A stretch of 38,414 nucleotides of DNA from a virus: positions 1 to 38,414 of the IMG/VR virus record IMGVR_UViG_3300033144_006345, one strand, 5' to 3'. This document shows, one piece after another, positions 26,450 through 32,238 of the stretch. Under the pieces are notes generated by a model. That model had not been told where the DNA came from. It did not search any database and saw only the letters and a list, made by a program, of their open reading frames with translations. The position numbers were made by a program, and so were the translations under genes. Each line of letters opens with the position of its first letter. Within the stretch, counting starts at the first letter, position 1.

Positions 26450-26683
26450 TTACCTCCTTAGCGTCTCCGATTGTGGAGACTTTTGTTCCTTCGTTTTAAT
26501 GTGCCCTGTTTTGTTACAGCAGAGTCCTTGGACATCATTTGCTGCTTGTGTAAGATATAGGATACCATCCTCTTTTCCTATAAAGAGGATAACAACCCCA
26601 TTAAGTTTAAGAAGGAGATCATCGCTCTCGTCTATCCTTAATCTTGCGTCGATCTCATTTGGACCTTCTACGTGAAACTTCAT
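26450..26683 (-). CDS. Small phage protein, paralogue of the 28.0-28.2 kb gene
   Basis: The product has 77 residues. MKF-V-P, then L-x-x-DE(S/G), DDLLLKLN and LYLxxAAN-VQGL positions match the 71-residue protein at 27988-28203, so the two are paralogues. Strand-rich with few Lys/Arg in the core, it looks like a small beta domain. The function is unknown. The last 20 residues are extra (KTKEQKSPQ). The ribosome binding site is AAAAAAGGAGAATAAAA. The duplication of such genes within one early gene run suggests paired dosage or binding roles, but nothing shows which. Confidence 0.6.
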   Translation of the reverse strand: MKFHVEGPNEIDARLRIDESDDLLLKLNGVVILFIGKEDGILYLTQAANDVQGLCCNKTGHIKTKEQKSPQSETLRR

Positions 26684-26685
26684 TT

Positions 26686-26901
26686 TTATTCTCCTTTTTT
26701 ATTAAGTTCGTTTATTAAAGTGTCGGCATATAAAATAGCTCTTTGAGCTGTAATAGTTTCGCTGAAAAAGGTGTCCTGTGTAATTCCAGCAAGGAGTCCA
26801 CTCATTGCTAGTCCTGCGAAATACTCCCGAACGTTAATTCCTGAGTGTTGCCCTGCATCTGTTTTTATTGGATACATAGGTTCATTTGGTTTCAGTTCCA
26901 T
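26686..26901 (-). CDS. Small conserved phage protein (VREYFAGLAMSGLLAG family)
   Basis: The product has 71 residues. The core GINVREYFAGLAMSGLLAG is followed by TAQRAILYADTLINEL. This 'I-R-x-Y-F-A-A-x-A-M-x-G-L-L-A' and later 'A-x-x-A-D-x-L-I-x-E-L' pattern is common to a widespread family of short phage proteins of unknown function, usually located near replication or lysis genes. The protein is helical and lacks Cys clusters. The ribosome binding site is AAAAGGAGAATAAA. It lies in a tight run of small genes (2-base gap to its downstream neighbour). Confidence 0.65.
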   Translation of the reverse strand: MELKPNEPMYPIKTDAGQHSGINVREYFAGLAMSGLLAGITQDTFFSETITAQRAILYADTLINELNKKGE

Positions 26902-26923
26902 TTTATTCTCCTTTTTTATTTAT

Positions 26924-27235
26924 TTATATTCTTCTTGGAAACCACTCTCCACCAGGACAAATATAACCACAAATAGGACAGAACCAAGAGATGTTAGGAG
27001 GAAAAGGGTAGTTAGCATAATGATATTGCTCTACAATCTTTTCGCCTGCAGCATTCTCTACAAATTGATCTGGATGAAAACAGATTCTATCCGTAGATAG
27101 GATTGCAACTTCATACCAAAACTCTTTTCCTCTTTTGGGGAACATTCTTTTAGCTTTATCATAGTGTTTAAAAAACAGAGTTTCCGACTCCATTGCCTCT
27201 TCCCAAGATATATCTTTAGGTTCTATCCTTGGCAT
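26924..27235 (-). CDS. Small zinc-knuckle protein, unknown
   Basis: The product has 103 residues from ATG 27235, after TTAGGAGATTTTAAA; an upstream in-frame start at 27274 is not supported by a binding site. The N-terminal half is helical (SWEEAMESETLFFKHYDKAKR). The C-terminus has ISWFCPICGYICPGGEW, in which CPIC and a later Cys could bind zinc together with His residues further upstream (FHP, YHY). Such short proteins with one Cys pair are common in phages and may bind nucleic acid or partner proteins. No named family is recognised. Confidence 0.55.
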   Translation of the reverse strand: MPRIEPKDISWEEAMESETLFFKHYDKAKRMFPKRGKEFWYEVAILSTDRICFHPDQFVENAAGEKIVEQYHYANYPFPPNISWFCPICGYICPGGEWFPRRI

Positions 27236-27267
27236 TTTAAAATCTCCTAAATAAGAACAGAAAAAAT

Positions 27268-27283
27268 AAGACAAGCCCTTTTT
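27268..27283 (+). repeat. 16-bp inverted repeat flanking the DUF669-like gene, left arm
   Basis: AAGACAAGCCCTTTTT lies just after the 3' end of the gene at 27291-27683, and its exact reverse complement occurs at 27738-27753, just upstream of that gene. The two arms bracket a single gene, about 450 bases apart. No other copy was noticed in the window. It could be a protein binding site pair, an mRNA-end pairing or a relic of an insertion. Confidence 0.6.
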
Positions 27284-27290
27284 GTCTAGG

Positions 27291-27683
27291 TTAGGATATG
27301 GGGACGATGTAGTCTTTTATCCTCGCTGTTTCCTTCATCTCTCCTGTATCCTGGTCCTCGTATGTCCTACTCTGAATAATCACCTTAACGATTTTATCCT
27401 CAAGGTCCTCTGCATCGAACCCTGTTTCGTCAAAGGTTACTCCAGCGGACTGACAAAGGTGCTTTAACCTTGTGTCCATTTTTAGGGAAATGTGGTCGAA
27501 AACACGACGGTCTTTGTCAGGATCATCGTCTCCTGTTACGACAAAGTCAACAACGAGCTTTGTTGACAACTTATCGTTTGTTGGTTTGACAATAGGTATT
27601 CCAAGTATCATGAGGTCGTGTTCTCCTGGTGATACAGGGATTACTTGGTCAGGGGCGGCTACTAGGTTTACATTTACTCTCAT
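27291..27683 (-). CDS. DUF669-like probable single-stranded DNA-binding protein
   Basis: The product has 130 residues, beta-rich with a strand pattern typical of OB-type folds: VIPVSPGEHDLMILGI, then TKLVVDFVVTGDD, then a helical segment around KMDTRLKHLCQSAGV, and the strand DKIVKVIIQSRTYED ending IKDYIVP. The run of D residues and the placement in a replication and recombination gene run beside a Sak4-like recombinase match DUF669/single-strand-binding-like phage proteins, which help recombinases. The ribosome binding site, GAAAAAGAA before ATG 27683, is weak. The gene is bracketed by the 16-bp inverted repeats. The fold assignment is moderate, as no strict motif defines this family. Confidence 0.5.
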   Translation of the reverse strand: MRVNVNLVAAPDQVIPVSPGEHDLMILGIPIVKPTNDKLSTKLVVDFVVTGDDDPDKDRRVFDHISLKMDTRLKHLCQSAGVTFDETGFDAEDLEDKIVKVIIQSRTYEDQDTGEMKETARIKDYIVPIS

Positions 27684-27737
27684 TTCTTTTTCTTCCTCTC
27701 TTTTTTCTAATTAGGTTATTTGGTTATCTTGTTAATA

Positions 27738-27753
27738 AAAAAGGGCTTGTCTT
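27738..27753 (+). repeat. 16-bp inverted repeat flanking the DUF669-like gene, right arm
   Basis: AAAAAGGGCTTGTCTT here is the exact reverse complement of the left arm at 27268-27283. It lies in the short gap between the gene at 27760 and the DUF669-like gene, in front of the latter's start. See the left arm for interpretation. Confidence 0.6.
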
Positions 27754-27759
27754 TTTTAT

Positions 27760-27957
27760 TTACTTTCTTTTAAACGACCCGCACCAGTCACTGTCGTAAA
27801 CCCGAGGGTAAAATGCTTGAAACTCGCTACAGAGTTTACCTCTACTATCTTTGTGTATTCCTACGCAAAAAGTGATAGGAGGGTTTTTCCGACAAACTCC
27901 ATCATTTTTATTGTAAATATCTCCATACAAGCAACACTTACAATTCTCAGGTATCAT
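27760..27957 (-). CDS. Small Cys-rich zinc-binding phage protein
   Basis: The product has 65 residues and starts MIPENCKCCLYGDIYNKN. Further Cys residues lie in DGVCRKNPPITFC and in KLCSEF, and the ending is DSDWCGSF. The arrangement C-x-x-C near the N-terminus, C-R-x-x-P-P in the middle and W-C-G-x-F at the end is that of a common family of small phage and plasmid zinc proteins. They probably fold around one or two zinc ions, and their function is not known. The ribosome binding site is CGGGAGAATAAAA. Confidence 0.65.
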   Translation of the reverse strand: MIPENCKCCLYGDIYNKNDGVCRKNPPITFCVGIHKDSRGKLCSEFQAFYPRVYDSDWCGSFKRK

Positions 27958-27987
27958 TTTTATTCTCCCGTCTTTACTTAGGTTCTT

Positions 27988-28203
27988 CTATAATCCTACC
28001 TTTACGACCTTAATAAAGCAATCAAGGTCATGGTGGAGGCCTTGTACTTGGTTGGCTCCTTTTACAAGATAAAGTTTGCCGTCTCCTTTTATGTAGAGAA
28101 TAAGGTAGTTGTTGAGTTTGAGAAGAAGGTCTCCTTCTTCATCTACCTCTAGGCTAGCTTTAACTATCTCACTTGTAGCTGGAGGGTCTACTAGAAACTT
28201 CAT
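27988..28203 (-). CDS. Small phage protein, paralogue of the 26.45-26.68 kb gene
   Basis: The product has 71 residues. MKFLVDPP, DEEGDLLLKLN, LILYI, GKLYLVKGANQVQGL and a basic end align with the 77-residue protein at 26450-26683. The central strand pattern is the same, so it is a paralogue. The function is unknown. It ends in a short basic tail (FIKVVKVGL). The ribosome binding site GAAAGGAAGAGAA precedes ATG 28203, and the gene begins in the overlap with the Sak4-like stop (ATGA-type contact at 28200-28203). Confidence 0.6.
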   Translation of the reverse strand: MKFLVDPPATSEIVKASLEVDEEGDLLLKLNNYLILYIKGDGKLYLVKGANQVQGLHHDLDCFIKVVKVGL

Positions 28204-28991
28204 TTCTCTTCCTTTCTTTTCTTGAGTTCATCTGGTTTGTTGATCTCATGTTGATCAATATCATAACCCATTGTGAGGAGGACGTCCTTTAATCCAACGT
28301 TCGAGTTTACCAAAGGAGGGATATTTGACCTACTACGGGCTATTTGACTTGCTGTTGGTTTTGCTACTATTTGGAAGGATACTTTCCCTCCAGCCTCGTT
28401 CTGGACTTTTGCTCTAAGAACTTCATCAAAGTATCCTAACACCTTTGAAGGCGTTCTCTGTCCAGAGACAGCTATGTCCATTTTTTGTTTGTTGTCAACT
28501 GTGTATACCATTTGATGTGCTGTTAAGACTACAGGGATTTTTATTGAGTATACCATAAGGAGGAATTGGTCAAGTTCTGCGGAGATTAAAAGGTGTTGTT
28601 GCATTTGAGGAGGTTTATAAAGCATATTTGAGTTTCCCATGATATAACGAACGAGGGAATCAGAAAGAGATGTAAGGGATTCTATAATAAGGACTTTATG
28701 TTCAAAGGTTCCTTTTCGAACCTCATTGAATATTCGTAGCATTTCTGTTTTTAACAAACGATATGCAGAGGGCCTTTGTACATCAGTTTCGGCGCATGGA
28801 AAAACCTCAATGCCTTGACGAGTCTCAAAAAAGTCATCCTTCAATGTCCTCGCAGTCTCAATCCCCCCATCGATGTCGATAAGATAACCATCCTTACCTA
28901 TTGTTGAGACAAAGGCTGTTTTACCTGACCCTGCAGGTCCATAGAGGATAATCTTAGGGGGTTTTTTCTTTAAATCTGAGAGTTTAACCAT
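28200..28991 (-). CDS. Sak4-like RecA-fold ATPase (single-strand annealing/recombination)
   Basis: The product has 263 residues. Residues 18-25 (GPAGSGKT) form the Walker A loop after the strand KIILY, and the following YLIDIDGGIETA is the first switch strand. The Walker B strand VLIIESLTSLSDSLVRY ends in Glu-Ser. PVVLTAHQMVY with polar residues is the sensor strand. The C-terminal stretch lacks a helicase motif. Short RAD51/RecA-core proteins of this type (AAA_24, Sak4 group) are phage recombinases that work with a single-strand-binding protein. The DUF669-like gene and a PD-(D/E)XK nuclease stand nearby, consistent with a recombination module. It overlaps the ArsR-like gene by 22 bases. Confidence 0.75.
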   Translation of the reverse strand: MVKLSDLKKKPPKIILYGPAGSGKTAFVSTIGKDGYLIDIDGGIETARTLKDDFFETRQGIEVFPCAETDVQRPSAYRLLKTEMLRIFNEVRKGTFEHKVLIIESLTSLSDSLVRYIMGNSNMLYKPPQMQQHLLISAELDQFLLMVYSIKIPVVLTAHQMVYTVDNKQKMDIAVSGQRTPSKVLGYFDEVLRAKVQNEAGGKVSFQIVAKPTASQIARSRSNIPPLVNSNVGLKDVLLTMGYDIDQHEINKPDELKKRKEEK

Positions 28992-29233
28992 CTTTTTAAG
29001 TCCTTAAAATAAGGTGAACGTAAAGTATAACAAGAGAATAAGTCGATTCTCTCCTTCTTTATCAAACCTGCGTTTTTGAGAATATTTAAGTGGTGAACTA
29101 CTAGAGAAATAGATAAGCCCAGCTGTGCTGATAAGTAAGTTGGAGTCTTTGGACCTCCTAAGGATAAAATCTCGATAAGGAGAAGTCTATTAGGATGTCC
29201 AAGGGCTTTAAATTGTTGAGATATTGGGGTCAT
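28970..29233 (-). CDS. ArsR-like winged-helix regulator
   Basis: The product has 87 residues. FKALGHPNRLLLIEILSLGG is the characteristic N-terminal helix and 'H-P-x-R-x-x-I' signature of ArsR-type repressors. It is followed by a recognition region (PTYLSAQLGLSISLVVHHLNIL, helix-turn-helix) and a wing. The Cys pair of metal-sensing members is not present, so it would respond to other signals or simply bind DNA. It overlaps the Sak4-like gene by 22 bases, so the two are translated together. It may control its own recombination operon or host genes. Confidence 0.7.
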   Translation of the reverse strand: MTPISQQFKALGHPNRLLLIEILSLGGPKTPTYLSAQLGLSISLVVHHLNILKNAGLIKKERIDLFSCYTLRSPYFKDLKRWLNSQI

Positions 29234-29270
29234 TTTCTTTCCCTTTAATAAATGAACGATCTACGTCTAG

Positions 29271-29483
29271 TTATTCATTCTTGGGGTACTTCCGTAAAAA
29301 GTCCATTAAACATCTGCTTGAGTGAAAATGGAAAGTTTTATGGTCACCTGTAAGTGTTACTTTTGACAACGCCCACCAATCAGTATAACGGGATGGTCCA
29401 AAACGAGTACAATCCTCCTCGGACTCAACAATATTACAAAAAGGACCATCACATGTTCTTTCGATAAGTTTTCTTTCGGCCAT
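29271..29483 (-). CDS. Small Cys/His-rich protein (zinc knuckle-like), unknown
   Basis: The product has 70 residues. ERTCDGPFCN carries a C-x-x-x-x-C pair, and HFHSSRCLMDFL near the end supplies H-x-H and Cys, a likely zinc site. A WW pair sits in the middle. Similar small proteins occur in many phages with unknown function. The ribosome binding site AAAGGAGAACAAA precedes ATG 29483. The gene stands between the ArsR-like regulator and the nuclease gene. Confidence 0.6.
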   Translation of the reverse strand: MAERKLIERTCDGPFCNIVESEEDCTRFGPSRYTDWWALSKVTLTGDHKTFHFHSSRCLMDFLRKYPKNE

Positions 29484-29494
29484 TTTGTTCTCCT

Positions 29495-30424
29495 TTACTT
29501 TTCTTCAATCTTATCTAGATTAGATAAGGAATAAGGTTTCCAAGGTCTTACCTCGAATAAACCGAGGAGACTTTCATAATCTTCTGCTTGACACAAGTCA
29601 ATATACTCACAGTTAAAGCCTGCAAGTCCGTATGATGAGTAGGAATTACATCCTGTAAAGTGTTGAGGCCAATTGTTTTGCTCCTCTGATAATAAAGCTC
29701 GCTGTATTGTAAGAGAAGCCCACTTTATATAATTTGATACAATTTTTTCAGAGAATCTATTAAAGGTTATAAGGGAGTCTGCCTTTGTCTTAGCGACAAG
29801 AACAGACTCTAATATCATGCCTTTAATGTCATCCAATGACATTGTGTTTAAGGCAATAAAGTAGGTTAAAAGCTGAGGGGATAGGGAAAAGGAGGACATA
29901 AAGAAGGATGATAATTGAGAGGTTGTCTTATACTCAACACCCCACAGTTCACCTGTGTCTCTATGACGAGCAAGGGCATCGACTCGTCCAATAATAGGAA
30001 CAGGCGCTCCAACATCAAAGGCAAAAGGTATTTCAGAAGGGGAAACGGAATCTTCTATTTGTATTTTGGTTGAAGGAGGGTCTATTGGGTGATAAATACC
30101 TTTACCTTTTTTATGTCTCTCAATGAGATATTGTATAAGAGAAAGAGCAACAGTTGGATTTCTTTTTGGATCCTCATAAGGAGGTGATTGTTCCTCTAAC
30201 CAGGCTATCATAAAGGCATTATATGCACCTGTTTGATCTCCCTTATGTATGCAAGGGAATGCGGCATGAATACCACTTCCAAATGATAGGGCAGGGTGAA
30301 TGTTACCAGGTTTTGTTAGGGATAAAATATGCTTGAAAAAATACCGTCGAGGACATCTAGCATAACAACAGAGGGATGATTGATCAAACCACTCTATTTT
30401 CTTCTGTTTAAGTTCGTTATCCAT
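29495..30424 (-). CDS. PD-(D/E)XK nuclease, Cas4/RecB-like
   Basis: The product has 309 residues. CCYARCPRRYFFKHILSL near residue 18 is the opening of Cas4/PDDEXK_1-type nucleases (conserved C-P-x-x-Y/F). GSGIHAAF gives the helix, GRVDALARHRDTGELWGVEYKTTSQ holds the catalytic D and the E-x-K pair (motif PD...ExK), and a Cys set at the C-terminus (CEYIDLC) may complete an iron-sulfur cluster with the N-terminal Cys. Such enzymes process DNA ends in phage recombination, consistent with the neighbouring Sak4-like protein. The ribosome binding site is AAAGGAGAGTAAAAA. It is about the normal length for stand-alone members. Confidence 0.8.
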   Translation of the reverse strand: MDNELKQKKIEWFDQSSLCCYARCPRRYFFKHILSLTKPGNIHPALSFGSGIHAAFPCIHKGDQTGAYNAFMIAWLEEQSPPYEDPKRNPTVALSLIQYLIERHKKGKGIYHPIDPPSTKIQIEDSVSPSEIPFAFDVGAPVPIIGRVDALARHRDTGELWGVEYKTTSQLSSFFMSSFSLSPQLLTYFIALNTMSLDDIKGMILESVLVAKTKADSLITFNRFSEKIVSNYIKWASLTIQRALLSEEQNNWPQHFTGCNSYSSYGLAGFNCEYIDLCQAEDYESLLGLFEVRPWKPYSLSNLDKIEEK

Positions 30425-30474
30425 TTTTTACTCTCCTTTTTGTTTACAATTTTGTTTACAATAAATAAACTCTT

Positions 30475-30729
30475 TTATTTTCCTTCGGTTTTCTCCGTAT
30501 CAGGCTTATCTTTAATCCAATGTTCATAAGCATCTCTTGACCCCCAGCAAGACGCTGGAACTTCATTATAAATATATGAACATATCTCTGTGATATCACG
30601 TTGATTTTCCTCATCGGCTCTTCCAAGAGCTTCAAAAAGATCATTAGAAAAAACCGCTTTTAAAAAACTTCCTGTTGGGACATGGTGATCTGCATATCTT
30701 CTAATAGATTGTTTTATGTTGTCTCTCAT
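30475..30729 (-). CDS. Small conserved phage protein (HVPTGSFLKAVFSND type)
   Basis: The product has 84 residues. IRRYADHHVPTGSFLKAVF, then LGRADEENQ, ICSYIYNEVPASCWGS and a WIK ending match the family 'Y-x-x-H-x-P-T-G-G-F-L-x-A-V-L-x-N-D, A-D-x-x-N, Y-x-Y-N, P-x-x-x-x-G-S' found in many phages and plasmids. The function is unknown. Trp and His residues suggest a protein- or nucleotide-binding role. The ribosome binding site AAGGAGATTAAAA precedes ATG 30729. It is the first gene after the tmRNA in the direction of transcription. Confidence 0.65.
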   Translation of the reverse strand: MRDNIKQSIRRYADHHVPTGSFLKAVFSNDLFEALGRADEENQRDITEICSYIYNEVPASCWGSRDAYEHWIKDKPDTEKTEGK

Positions 30730-30897
30730 TTTTAATCTCCTTAAAACATAGACTAATTGCTTTAATTTAATGTTTTTGCATTTTCATTTATTTTCTCTTT
30801 AAAAATATAAGGGATTTCACGATCAAGCATACAGCATTTGCTTGTGGGTTTCGTTCCCGTCGAGTACGGTCTGTCCTTACATGCCGAACCAAAAATA

Positions 30898-31244
30898 TGG
30901 TGGAGGCGGTGGGAATCGAACCCACGTCCTGTAATATTTCAGCAAGTGATTCTACGTGTGTAGTCAGTTGTTTTCGATCTCTGTCGGTCAACTAACAAAC
31001 CTCAACGTCCTTTAATACGCCATAAGGCTCATCTGATTATAGTGTCAGAACCCGGCACACTTTTTTTACCTGCTGTTATAGACATGAACAATAGCAGGTG
31101 TCTTGCTCTGTCCACCGCTTTTACGCTGCGGCTCGCATTGGAGTGTTATTAGCACTTAAAATCATGAGTCAGTTTTACGAGATCAGCCTCATTCTCGACA
31201 CGCTACAGTTTGCTTCGATTATCCAGTCGATGCCATTCGCCCCC
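30898..31244 (-). ncRNA. ssrA: Phage-encoded tmRNA (transfer-messenger RNA)
   Basis: The transcript starts GGGGGCGAATGGCATCGAC, and this acceptor strand pairs with CGCCTCC before the encoded ACCA end (GTGGGTTCGATTCCCACC forms the T arm). Further hallmarks are GTCGAG...CTCGT of pseudoknot 1, a tag frame, and the segment GTTTGTTAGTTGACC near the 3' half as in other tmRNAs. The 347-nt length is normal. The tag frame at 31153-31121 is GCT AAT AAC ACT CCA ATG CGA GCC GCA GCG TAA, giving ANNTPMRAAA. tmRNA rescues stalled ribosomes with SmpB, which is presumably the host's. No promoter of its own is visible, so it is probably processed from a longer RNA. A short ORF track read across its 3' end ('GSIPTAST') is a translation artefact. 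Confidence 0.95.
31121..31153 (-). other. tmRNA tag-peptide reading frame (ANNTPMRAAA)
   Basis: Ten codons and a TAA follow the resume codon GCT at 31153-31151. After the Ala from the tmRNA itself, the ribosome would add A-N-N-T-P-M-R-A-A-A. The common ending is (L/V)AA; here Arg precedes AAA and the usual hydrophobic residue at the third position from the end is absent. AAGT just before GCT corresponds to the alanine resume context of bacterial tmRNAs. Confidence 0.85.
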
Positions 31245-31261
31245 AATAAGTTTTTTCATTT

Positions 31262-31321
31262 TCACCTTCCGACTTCGGGTATCCCGTGATGTATCCCCGG
31301 CTCAGGCCAGTTACTTTTCAT
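31262..31321 (-). CDS. 19-residue micropeptide B, paralogue of micropeptide A
   Basis: ATG 31321 to TGA 31262 encodes MKSNWPEPGIHHGIPEVGR. The ATG overlaps the TGA of the 90-residue gene upstream (ATGA), and GGGGGCGAGAAAAA precedes it as a binding site. A closely similar peptide is encoded at 31689-31630. The two differ at six codons only by synonymous third-base changes (GAA/GAG, CCT/CCG, GGA/GGG, ATC/ATA, CAC/CAT, GGT/GGA) and at four codons by amino acid. That excess of silent change is evidence that this frame is translated. The Trp-Pro-x-Pro-Gly-Ile-His core is unknown to me. It ends 18 bases before the tmRNA. Confidence 0.65.
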   Translation of the reverse strand: MKSNWPEPGIHHGIPEVGR

Positions 31322-31590
31322 TTTTTCTCGCCCCCTACTCCCACACCCCCTGTTGCAATATCTTTCAAAACATTGTTCGGGGCAGAAGAAGATTCGTCTT
31401 TCTTTACCGGGGGATACATCACCGACTTTAACATAGAATCAGCTAGTTGTGAGAGTTGTTCAGGGGTGAAAATCAGGATCATTTCGTTGCCGTCGGTAGT
31501 CAGCTTTAGTGTGTAGACGTGCAGTTGGGGATCATACTCAGTTTTGACGACCAGTTCCTTTGTAAGCTCGTAGAATGAAAGTGAACGCAT
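31318..31590 (-). CDS. Small protein of module B, unknown
   Basis: The product has 90 residues from ATG 31590, after AGGAGAGAGTAAA; the earlier in-frame start at 31623 has no binding site. The first 60 residues read as a small beta-alpha domain (VKTEYDPQLHVYTLKLTTDG, EMILIFTPEQLSQLADSML). The end is a Ser/Gly-rich tail, VGVGGEKK. The TEQ-type 'T-P-E-Q-L-x-Q-L-A' helix resembles other short phage proteins. Its stop overlaps the start of micropeptide B, so translation is probably coupled. The function is unknown. Confidence 0.65.
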   Translation of the reverse strand: MRSLSFYELTKELVVKTEYDPQLHVYTLKLTTDGNEMILIFTPEQLSQLADSMLKSVMYPPVKKDESSSAPNNVLKDIATGGVGVGGEKK

Positions 31591-31629
31591 TTTACTCTCT
31601 CCTAAAAAAGTTATATTCTTCAATATTCC

Positions 31630-31689
31630 TCAAATACCGGCGGCGGGTATCCCGATGTGGATTCCAGGTTCAGGCCAGTTACTTTTCAC
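31630..31689 (-). CDS. 19-residue micropeptide A, paralogue of micropeptide B
   Basis: GTG 31689 to TGA 31630 encodes MKSNWPEPGIHIGIPAAGI (first codon GTG). The GTG overlaps the TGA of the 48-residue ORF upstream (GTGA), with GGGGGAGGCGAAAAA as binding site in that ORF's last codons. The first eight codons after the start and four later codons code the same residues as micropeptide B. The shared upstream G-rich binding site and stop-start overlap make the two modules true duplicates. No signal peptide or membrane segment is seen. The function is unknown. Confidence 0.6.
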   Translation of the reverse strand: MKSNWPEPGIHIGIPAAGI

Positions 31690-31832
31690 TTTTTCGCCTC
31701 CCCCGGATAGTAAACCAGATCATCTTCCATCATCGTTCGAAGTTTGTCCGTCGGCCGCCCCCATTTGGCTATAGCCAGGCTTGTCTGTGCGGTATCGAGC
31801 CTTTGTTTTGCAAGATTAAGTAATCCTGCCAC
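31686..31832 (-). CDS. 48-residue ORF of module A (possible gene overlapping RNA structure)
   Basis: GTG 31832 to TGA 31686 encodes 48 residues, beginning AGLLNLAKQRLDTAQTSLA and ending DDLVYYPGEAKK. The Ala/Leu/Lys helix pattern and the ordered end look protein-like. However, no ribosome binding site is seen, and an in-frame TTG (31841) is also possible. The same DNA holds a perfect 10-bp inverted repeat (31832-31841 with 31744-31753) and internal hairpins, so it may instead be, or also be, an extension of the large RNA. The stop overlaps the start of micropeptide A. The two readings cannot be separated by eye. Confidence 0.4.
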   Translation of the reverse strand: MAGLLNLAKQRLDTAQTSLAIAKWGRPTDKLRTMMEDDLVYYPGEAKK

Positions 31833-31841
31833 GACGGACAA
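31744..31841 (-). ncRNA. Possible additional RNA domain closed by a 10-bp helix
   Basis: On the minus strand TTGTCCGTCG (31841-31832) is perfectly complementary to CGACGGACAA (31753-31744). Between them GCAGGATT/AATCTTGC (8 bp with one G-U, ACTT loop) and TGGCTATAGCCA (palindromic hairpin) can form. The domain lies 5 bases after the U tract of the large RNA. It could be a last domain of that RNA, in which case the U tract would be a linker, or a separate structure over the 48-residue ORF. Confidence 0.4.
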
Positions 31842-31846
31842 TTTTC

Positions 31847-31976
31847 AAAAAAGCTGCCTGGCCGGGCTCGAAACCGACTTCGTGCTTTCTTCCCGTAACG
31901 CAATAGGCCGGGCTGTACAGTCTTGCACGATCTTCCTATTACACAAGTGCGTTTCCTTCAACGCTGCAGGCAGCTT
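31847..31976 (-). terminator. Terminal helix and U tract of the large RNA
   Basis: AAGCTGCCTG (31976-31967) pairs perfectly with CAGGCAGCTT (31860-31851), and the sequence continues into a run of six T (31852-31847). It reads as an intrinsic terminator with a large internal structured loop of about 105 nt. It closes the last domain of the large RNA. Read-through would be needed for the downstream micropeptide modules and tmRNA unless they have their own promoter. Confidence 0.55.
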
Positions 31977-31989
31977 ATTGTCAAAGAAA
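31977..31989 (-). repeat. Internal motif CTTTGACAAT, copy 3 of large RNA
   Basis: The sequence TTTCTTTGACAATAA on the minus strand repeats the motif of copies 1 and 2 (32428-32441 and 32226-32238). Each copy immediately follows the 3' strand of a domain-closing helix; here that strand is CCGTCCC at 31996-31990. Confidence 0.6.
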
Positions 31990-32225
31990 GGGACGGGATT
32001 TCATCTTATTTGTACTTAATTTTTCGTACAAATTATGGGCCTGTTCCGTGTGCCATCACGTCTATCCGTCCCTAAGTTTTTAAAGTAAGGGGCAACCGCT
32101 TGCCTATTTCCGCACCTTATTTATCACATGTGACCCGGCTAACTCATAGTAGCGGGGTAGGCTGGCCGGTGAGCAGGACTTCGACGGCCATTTAACAGAT
32201 GCGCAACGGCTGCCCCAATTTTTCG

Positions 32226-32238
32226 AATTGTCAAAGAA
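32226..32238 (-). repeat. Internal motif CTTTGACAAT, copy 2 of large RNA
   Basis: The sequence TTTCTTTGACAATT follows CACATCAT (32249-32242), the 3' strand of the long-range 8-bp helix. It matches copy 3 in ten consecutive bases and copy 1 except for one C/T difference. Confidence 0.6.

Noticed and set aside
30730-30897. Possible terminator or small RNA after the tmRNA
   Set aside because: A CAAGCA/TGCTTG hairpin exists, but no U tract follows it and no promoter is seen; too weak to list.
30788-30991. A 67-residue minus-strand frame containing VGSIPTAST
   Set aside because: It covers the tmRNA 3' half. The end motif is the usual artefact of translating a tRNA-like T arm and acceptor (GTGGGTTCGATTCCCAC), so it is not a gene.
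31098-31823. Several plus-strand frames of 60-90 residues across the tmRNA and micropeptide region
   Set aside because: They run against the tmRNA and the micropeptide modules, have no binding site, and the substitution pattern between the two repeats is silent in the minus-strand frame instead.
31861-31900. tRNA-like stretch GGTTTCGAGCC near 31870
   Set aside because: No 5-bp T stem can be formed with the usual 7-base loop, and no acceptor or anticodon arm lies at the right distance.
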